From positions 36,593,201 through 36,657,200 of the forward strand of contig OX940861.1 of NCBI GenBank assembly GCA_954871525.1: a stretch of DNA of 64,000 nt, written 5' to 3'. Source of the stretch: Parietaria judaica (Eukaryota > Streptophyta > Magnoliopsida > Rosales > Urticaceae). The position numbers and the translations under genes are program-made. The notes under the pieces were generated by a model that was given only the letters and a program-made list of their open reading frames with translations, had not been told where the DNA came from and made no database searches. Below are positions 57,501 through 64,000 of the stretch, piece after piece (within the stretch, counting starts at the first letter, position 1; each line of letters starts with the position of its first letter).

Positions 57501-59934
57501 TACTGAGTGTCTATTTGGTGAGATTCTTACATGGTAAAGAAGCTTATCACCCAATAGAATTGTATAAAGCAACAGAGACGAGGAAACAGTAATTGGAGCT
57601 TTAACCAGTGAACTAAATGTCGTAATGGAAAAACCAAGACATACAAAATAAAGTTTGCACAAGTAAATATGTCAAGTAATTGGCATCGTGGGCAGTGGTT
57701 GCATTTGGCCCCTTCACGTTCGTTTTGTTGCATTTTCCCCCTACACATTTTAATTTGTTGCAGAAAGCTCATTTTTTTTTATTAGTAGTTGCTGTTCTGA
57801 CAAAACTGTTAAGTTTGAAATCATTAATGATGATTTTGCTACCATAACAACTAATGTATTTATACCATTTTAATAGAAAAGGGGCTTTCTGCAATAAAAC
57901 AAACGTAAGGGGGCATAAAGGATACCGATAGTTTTCCATGGATGTAGTATCCACCATAAATTAAATATGATGCTACAGTACAAGTTATTAGCGAAAAGTT
58001 CATATCTGATTTCTGCATGAGAGTTCCTACAAGGCAATTAAACATAACTGACCTTTTTTTTTTTTAATTTACATTATATTTCAATAAAAACCGAGATGGT
58101 ACTCGGTGGAACTTTCATAAGAACAATTTTTATATATATTTTATGTGCAAGCCAAAGAAAAAAAAACTAATATAAGGAGATATCGAAGAGTTCCTCGGCC
58201 TTTTTTTTTATAATGAATCACTACAGGTTAAAATTAGTTAGGGAGATCGTATAAAAATGTTATACGATTGTCAATCTATACTATTTTGAAACCAATTAAT
58301 TTCCGGAACATTGTGGTATAAGTTTTCAACATAGAATAAATAATAATTGAAGATAAGTTTCAGAAGAAAACCTCTTGACTAAAAATGTCACTTGCACATC
58401 CTGCACACCATCCATCACGGAAGCTGCATAAGCGATCGGCTTGAGGATCTTCGTGACGCGCAAATTACCGTCCGACCCATCAGCATTGCTCCTGTGATAC
58501 GAATTCTCCCCACCAAAACTGGAATACCCGTCACCAAGAACGTCCATTCTACCCCCCGAGACAGCGTTGGCTCCAATGGTCAGATTCTGCAAAACAGCAG
58601 CGTCGTACAAGTGTGGCTCTTGTTTGAACCTCTTCACCGAGCCCGACTTTCTTCTCTTAGCCCCGGTGCTTCGCGTGCTACGAACAATATCTGTTGACGG
58701 AGCTTCGGGGGTTTCTTCTGTTTGACCATTGACTTCCGAGCCCTTGGCTTCTTGAAACTGTACCGCAACACTGCCACCAGAAGTTGTTGCTTTGAGCTCA
58801 CTGAGCTTCGGGTCATAATCCTTCTTATTTCGCCTTCCGCTGCTCCTTTGAGCAACATTTACTCGACCATTTCCGAAATTGACTTTACTGCTCGTCTCAC
58901 CGGTGTTGGCTTCTCCGTTACATTCATGGAGAGAATAAGTCATTGGTTGACCATCAGTGAGGTTCATATTGCCGATGTCAGAGGATGAAAGAGGCTTGGC
59001 GATATCATTAGCTCTCAAACCCGCGTTAGTGAAAGTAGCGAATGTCGTACGCTGATGCCTCTTCTTCACGTGAGTATGGAGAATCCCGCTCTTGCGCTTT
59101 CGCCTCTTGATCTTCCCCGATCGCATGCTTCACAAAACCGAAGAGAGAAAGGAAAAAAATACAGTAAATACACAAACATTTCAAACTCAAGCCAAGAAAA
59201 AGAAAGAAAAAAAACTGAAACTGTGTTCGAAAAAGAAAAGCGTACCCCTCTTCAAACGCTTCGATAACATCCGAGCAAGACTGCAGATTCTCCATAGGCT
59301 CCCAGGTGTTTGCAGTCTCCGGCCAACCGCGCCTTTTCGAAGACAAAAATTTACAGAAAAATATCCCAAATTCAAACAATGAAGTCGAAGCGAATCACTA
59401 GAGACTTGACCAATCCATTTGACAAATTTATTTTCATGTCAAAGAGTTCGACAACGCACCATTTGATGAGGTACTGAACCTGGCCCTAGAATTCGAATTT
59501 CCGGCAAATGTACCAAAAAACGAAAAAGAAAACCACTCAGAAATCAGAACAAACAACCAAAATGCAGGAGAATCCCCTACTCGCGACTGAAAGAAAACTA
59601 GAAGAGAAATCAGCGAGTGCACCTTGCGAACCCTCTTTCGGCGGACGGTTTCGATTTCGTAGAAGCCCTCGTCGAGCTTCGGTCGCTCCTGGGCGTCGTT
59701 GTTGTCGTCGTCGCCGTCGCCGTCGAGCTCTCCGTCGTACTCTCCGTCGGCGTCATCGTCGTCTTCGTCGGGCTCGTTGCCGTCGGCTTCGGGGTCCGGC
59801 GGGGAGTCGAGGTCGTGGTGGTGTTGGAGAGCGTGGAGGGAGGGGGTGGAGAGAGAGAGGGGGTGGGAATCTTGGTCCGCCATTGAAGCAGTGTCCTCCC
59901 AGCTGGTGCGCGGAGCTCCTGCCTTCACTTTCAT
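57143..59934 (-). CDS. LHP1: LIKE HETEROCHROMATIN PROTEIN 1 (LHP1/TFL2)
   Basis: Six exons (minus strand): 59623-59934, 59460-59485 (26 nt), 59246-59332, 58372-59127, 57281-57341 and 57143-57190 (TGA), joining in frame to 429 residues; Arabidopsis LHP1 is of similar size. An acidic N-terminus (D/E-rich, about residues 44-82) leads into a chromodomain (about 89-140) beginning [14 protein letters not shown] and containing [14 protein letters not shown], with the aromatic Tyr and Trp positions of the methyl-lysine cage present. A basic KIKRRKRK stretch follows as a probable nuclear signal, then a serine-rich hinge and a C-terminal chromoshadow domain ending [16 protein letters not shown]1 binds H3K27me3 and works with Polycomb complexes to silence genes such as FT. 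The tiny exon 2 codes part of the chromodomain; GK of the family is GQ here. The 5' UTR is GA-rich. Confidence 0.95.
57680..57935. mobile_element. Small inverted-repeat element in an LHP1 intron
   Basis: CCCCTTCACGTTCGTTTTGTTGCA (split here as two words) near 57700-57733 is mirrored by TGCAATAAAACAAACG and TAAGGGGGCAT near 57892-57918. The arms face each other inside the 1-kb intron between exons 4 and 5. Ends and target duplication are unclear. Confidence 0.5.
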
Positions 59935-60149
59935 TCCTTGCGAGAGGAGAGAGAGGATAGCAGCTTTTTCAGGAGAGAGAGAGAGAGAGAGAGGAGTGAG
60001 AGAGAAGCTCTTTCTTTCTACTGTTTAGTTTTTAGAGAGAGAATCATCTTTTTACCTCTCTCACTCACTCATATTACAATGTATATATATGACTATATGT
60101 AAGCTCATCCTTTTTTTTTTTTTTTTTTTTCACTGTTATTGCTATTAAA
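59935..60149 (-). promoter_or_regulatory. LHP1 5' UTR and proximal promoter
   Basis: A GA/CT-rich leader (GA run 59973-59992, CTCTCTCACTCACTC near 60056-60070 on the plus strand) directly upstream of the LHP1 start. GA repeats are common in promoters of plant developmental regulators, where they can bind BPC proteins. A 23-base T run lies at 60112-60131. Promoter function is inferred. Confidence 0.4.
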
Positions 60150-60297
60150 TCGTTTATGAAAAAGGTTACCCATAATCGGCGATAATCGATGAAAAGCATA
60201 AAATAGCAACGGTAATCACTGAAAAAATTACCGATAGCCTCCGATAAGCGAAATTATCGACGAAAATCGACCATATTCGCAAAAAAATTGAACCTTG
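60150..60297. mobile_element. Short decayed relative of the hAT-like element at 30770-31811
   Basis: AAGGTTACCCATAATCGGCGATAATCG on the left (two words) and CGAAATTATCGACG...TTGAACCTTG on the right are inverted and share the CGATAA-rich style and the CAAGGTT terminus. No target duplication found. Confidence 0.55.
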
Positions 60298-61575
60298 ATT
60301 TATTATTGTATGAATTTTAATTTTGTAAGAAAAATTGTATTTTTTTTATCTTTTTTATTTTTATTTTAACGAAAATATATCTTCTAATTTAAACCCAAAA
60401 AAAAGAAGATAACATGTACTTTGTGCTTATAATTTGACAATGGTTCTCTCTAGTCTCTACTATGGTTTTATTTTTATTGATTTATCAAAAATCTAAAAAA
60501 AATAAAATCGAAAATTAGTCATATTTTAAATTTTTGAAAACATAAGTTATAAGTTTTTGTCAAAAATTATAGTAGAGAATATATAGAAAAAAAAGTAGAG
60601 ATAGCTGTGAATTTTTTAAGAATTAAAATGTTGGGATAACATAAAAATAAAATTAAAATACACTTTAAGGATATACTTTAATTATTTTTTTTAAAAAAAG
60701 TATATTATTACAACAACAAAAAAAGAGAGAGATACATTAAATGATATAAAAATAAATAAAAAAAGATTTTCCATTTTTAATAATGACTTGAATATTTTCA
60801 GAAGTATAATCTATTTTAATTTTATAAGTTTTTTTTCTTTCTATTTTGATAATTATATACCCGAGAAAGCGCTTAAATGAAAGTATGAAACGGCGTGGTG
60901 CTATTTCTTATGCACTTCGAAAATTGTGGATATAGAGTTAATCTTTACTTTTTACCGTATACTTCGTGTCAATTTACTATTTGGTCCAAACTTTTTTATA
61001 AAAAATAGCGAAATGAAACGTTGCCAAATATTAAAAAACCGATTATATTAATTTTAAAATCGAATATCATACGAGAACCAGCATTTACATTAGACTTGGT
61101 GCATTGCTATCGGGATTACTTTAAATTCGATTACCAATCTCCCAACAATAGGCTAAAATATTACAACAAAGCTTCTAGAAATCCGCAAAATACCGCAGAT
61201 AAACGACAAACCAAGAGTGTGCGGTAAAAGTTTGATGCCGGTCACCAGTCATTGGTTTTAAACGCTAGTCTCGTCACCATTTTCCTAGACTTCAAAATTA
61301 TGTGGGTTGGTTCGAAAATTTTGTCAAAAATGAGGGGTTGGTTTAAAAAAAATATTATAAGAATTAACACTAAATTAATTGCCGTATTTTCTAGAGAATA
61401 CAAAACTGTCACTGCTCAAGCTATTATTATTATTATTTTTTTCTTCAATGCAACAATGGAATAGTTAAATGGCTGATCTCAGAGGAACAAAGAATCTATG
61501 CACAAGAGTTATCTGGTGTTGAAAATCTAAAAATTTCTAGCCAGAAACCGGAAAACAAAACTCGTTTTTGATCGG
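60298..61575. other. AT-rich intergenic DNA between SIG2 and LHP1
   Basis: Very AT-rich (60300-60860), then mixed sequence that includes the SIG2 3' UTR at the right. The plus-strand frames at 61021-61227 and 61252-61464 show no recognisable domain. Confidence 0.5.
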
Positions 61576-62533
61576 CTATGCGACTACATACTGCTGCAAA
61601 TGTTTGGTCCTCTTCTTGCTCTTCAGTTTCCGAAACGCACACGACTCGATCTGCCTGATTCTCTCCCTACTCACTCCCATCAGCTCGCCGATCTCTTGCA
61701 GCGTTTTCATTCTCCCGTCGTCCATTCCGAATCTCCATCGGATAACTTGCCTCTCTCTCGGGTTCAGACTGTCCAAAACCTTGTCCAAGTCCTGTTTCAT
61801 GAACTGCTTGATCAACATTTCCTCTGATGTTTCGGCCTCGGGATCTGAAATTACTTCCTGAAGAACGCAAAAAAAAAAAAAAACCCGTCATTTATGCAAA
61901 ATCCTTACCGCTAATGTTTTCATGTGATTTTATTCCTCAATCCCGAGTTTAAATAGTAAAAGATGCTGTGGTCCGTGGCTAATCTTTTGATTAAATAATG
62001 AACATGTAAACCCACTAAACATAAACTTGCATGCTTAATTACTATGCAAATGCATGAAAATTAATCTCACTAAATTTAACAGAATTTCCCGAGGGATGGA
62101 TTTTATTACACTTCGTTTATTAAACACAACTAGCGTTTTTATATTATTTTATTCCTTAATTATGCTTTTAAATAATTAGAAAAATGTTTTGGCTACTCTT
62201 TAATTAGATAAATAAACATGTAATACCAATGAGAAAGCATGAAACACACTAAATCATAACAAACAAATTTAATAGCATTGTTTTGTGAAAAGGGCTGACC
62301 GAAGGTTTGAGGTTCTGGTTGATCCCGATCTTTTGCTCGAGAGAACGAGGAGCTTTCGGAGTCAGTAATACCGCAGAGAGACGCTTCATTGACAGCCCTG
62401 TAGCCTCAGCAACCTCTTCATCGTTGGGGTGTCTCCCATGTTCGCTGTACAACTGCTTTTTAGCCTCTTTCACTCGGTAGGTCGCCTCCACCATGTGAAA
62501 CTGTAATTATCGAAAGAACGTTTACTAAAACGA

Positions 62534-62594
<61 letters not shown>

Positions 62595-64000
62595 TGATAC
62601 TGTCACACTGATTATTCATCCACCATTCTCCTCATAAAGAGCGACGATACAATAAAGTATTCGTGTTTAATCAGTTTCCTAGATCACTAATCTATTAGCT
62701 AAGCGTATATGTTTAATTTTATTTTGGAGTATTTTTATTTCCTAAGATATGTATGCTTTTTACATAATGTAGGAGGTAAAAATAGCAAAACTATTGTGCA
62801 GTAAATGGGGCAAAAAAAAAAAAAAGAGAACTTACTGGTAAGCGGATAGTTCTCGATTGATCGGAAAGCGACTTTCGAACGGCTTGTTTGATCCACCAAT
62901 GTGCATAAGTTGAGAACTTAAAACCCTTTGAAGCGTCGAACTTCTCGGCACCTCGCACAAGGCCTCGGCATCCTTCCTGCAAATCCACATGGAAATAATA
63001 ATTAAGCATAAGAAGGTTATGATGGAAGTTATAACGTACAATTCATAGAAAATTCTATTTAGTCGACGAATCTATGATTAATTGTAAATATTTTCTTCGG
63101 TTAGGATTTGATTTAGTTTATTATTTTGCTTCTTTCTTTTCTAGATATTTTATAATATTATTATCATAAAAATTTATACTACGGTTTATTGTGAAATCTA
63201 CAAGGAGAATTATTCAATTTCTCTAACTTTACATATTAAATTATCAATCGGTACATACCTGAACGAGATCTTGAAGGTTCATCCCGGCTCCTTGATAATT
63301 TTTAGCAATGGATATGACTAAACGTATATTGCTCTTAATCATTTTGTCTTTACAACGAATGCCGTAGTTTATTCGTCTCCTCAGCGTGTTCTGATCGATC
63401 CCGGCCGCCGCAGCCCACTGCCCGTAGGTCGGTTGACAGCCACATCGTTCGACAAGCTCATCTTGAAGCCTCTCCAGTTTCAGTAACTCCTGAAACACGA
63501 GATAATATGTCATAAATAAATATTCATTTCGAAGAGACCCGCCAATTTAATTTAACGAAAACTTGCAGCCTAACCTTTCACATTGATTTAGTTTTTTCGA
63601 GCATTACTTGATTTTGCGATTGCACGGTTATTACAAAGTAGTTATAGTCAGTTAGTGAGTAAATTTTTTGGCACACCTGTATTCCTTCTGACAGCTCAAT
63701 CTCCTCAACTCCAGTGAGCAGCCTAGAAGTGCTCGTTGTCGATCTCAAGTAACGCAGAGGGTCAGAATGGTCAATATCTTGTACCGAAGCGCGCTTTTTC
63801 CGGCCACTAGAACCGGATTTCACAGACACGACATTCGCAGCCGCTTTTTCTGCCGCTTTCTCTCTTTTCTCCTTCCTTTCGGTCTGGCGATTTGACCTCA
63901 CCGCCTCACCATAAGTAAGCTGTTCCTGAAGCATTTGGAGCTCTTCGTCCATCGGCTCTGCATTGTCAGATGCTTTTGTAGGGCTTTTACCATAAAGACC
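61576..64000 (-). CDS. SIG2: Plastid RNA polymerase sigma factor SIG2 (3' part)
   Basis: Five exons are visible (minus strand): 63677-64000 (continues beyond the window), 63259-63489, 62836-62976, 62300-62500 and 61576-61857 (TAG). They join in frame to 391 residues of C-terminal sequence. The order is a basic linker ([14 protein letters not shown]), region 1.2 (DPLRYLRS), region 2 with [18 protein letters not shown] and [17 protein letters not shown] (core binding and -10 recognition), region 3, and region 4 with the helix-turn-helix [20 protein letters not shown] (-35 recognition). The tail [11 protein letters not shown] and overall wording match SIG2/SIGB. SIG2 directs the plastid-encoded polymerase to a subset of plastid promoters, notably tRNA genes. 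The transit peptide and N-terminus lie outside. Confidence 0.94.
62534..62594. repeat. AAT trinucleotide repeat in a SIG2 intron
   Basis: About 20 AAT units in the intron between the region-2 and region-3 exons of SIG2. Confidence 0.92.

Noticed and set aside
59508..60028. Plus-strand frames of 89 to 150 codons over LHP1 exon 1
   Set aside because: They are antisense shadows of the acidic, GC-rich first exon of LHP1; the Asp/Glu codons read as Arg, Ser and Val runs on the other strand.
1..64000. A novel defence, toxin or biosynthetic gene cluster
   Set aside because: All recognisable genes are ordinary plant genes of unrelated pathways, and the remaining DNA is mostly mobile-element sequence. 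Nothing supports a new multi-gene system.

Overview
This is nuclear DNA from a flowering plant, most likely a eudicot. It is AT-rich and carries many-exon genes with GT-AG introns. Two nuclear genes encode plastid-targeted proteins, one gene encodes the plant Polycomb reader LHP1, and the intergenic DNA is full of plant-type transposable elements (TEs): Copia, MULE, hAT, PIF/Harbinger and a SINE. There are no bacterial operons and no CRISPR array. The species cannot be named from the sequence.

Genes, left to right: the last 20 codons of an unidentified gene (1-63, +); an NPF4-type NRT1/PTR transporter (25028-29041, +, 5 exons); a SART3/EMB140-like U4/U6 snRNP recycling factor (40421-48729, -, 16 exons, one with a GC donor); plastid ribosomal protein L3 (51233-52223, +, 2 exons); a small three-helix membrane protein of unknown function (52943-53257, -); LHP1/TFL2 (57143-59934, -, 6 exons, one of 26 nt); and the 3' part of the plastid sigma factor SIG2/SIGB (61576-64000, -, running off the window). 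The right 24 kb is gene-dense and the left 40 kb is mostly mobile-element debris.

Mobile elements whose ends and target-site duplications (TSDs) could be read: a Tourist/PIF element (1793-2277, TAA); Copia element A (14082-19951, ATATA, with a TA-flanked DNA element nested in its RT-RNase H region); a foldback MULE (20098-21231, 9-bp TSD); hAT-like elements at 21286-21826, 30770-31811 and 54633-55230 (8-bp TSDs), the last inside a SINE (54520-55322, 15-bp TSD); solo LTRs at 23635-24219 and 48981-50615; Copia element B (about 33214-39264, perfect tRNA-iMet primer site, with a PIF element in its 5' LTR); and a second MULE-like element (56129-56588). A third Copia remnant (12886-13735) is fused to a single MULE arm.

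The genes do not form one pathway. PRPL3 and SIG2 both serve plastid gene expression, SART3 serves spliceosome recycling, LHP1 chromatin silencing, and the NPF transporter solute transport or sensing. I found no convincing new biological system. The points most worth a second look are the NPF protein with altered proton-coupling and substrate-site residues, the near-complete hairpin MULE, the solo LTR separating the SART3 and PRPL3 divergent promoters, and the nested insertions. Exon borders were read by eye from splice signals, frame continuity and family knowledge, and may be off by a base or two.
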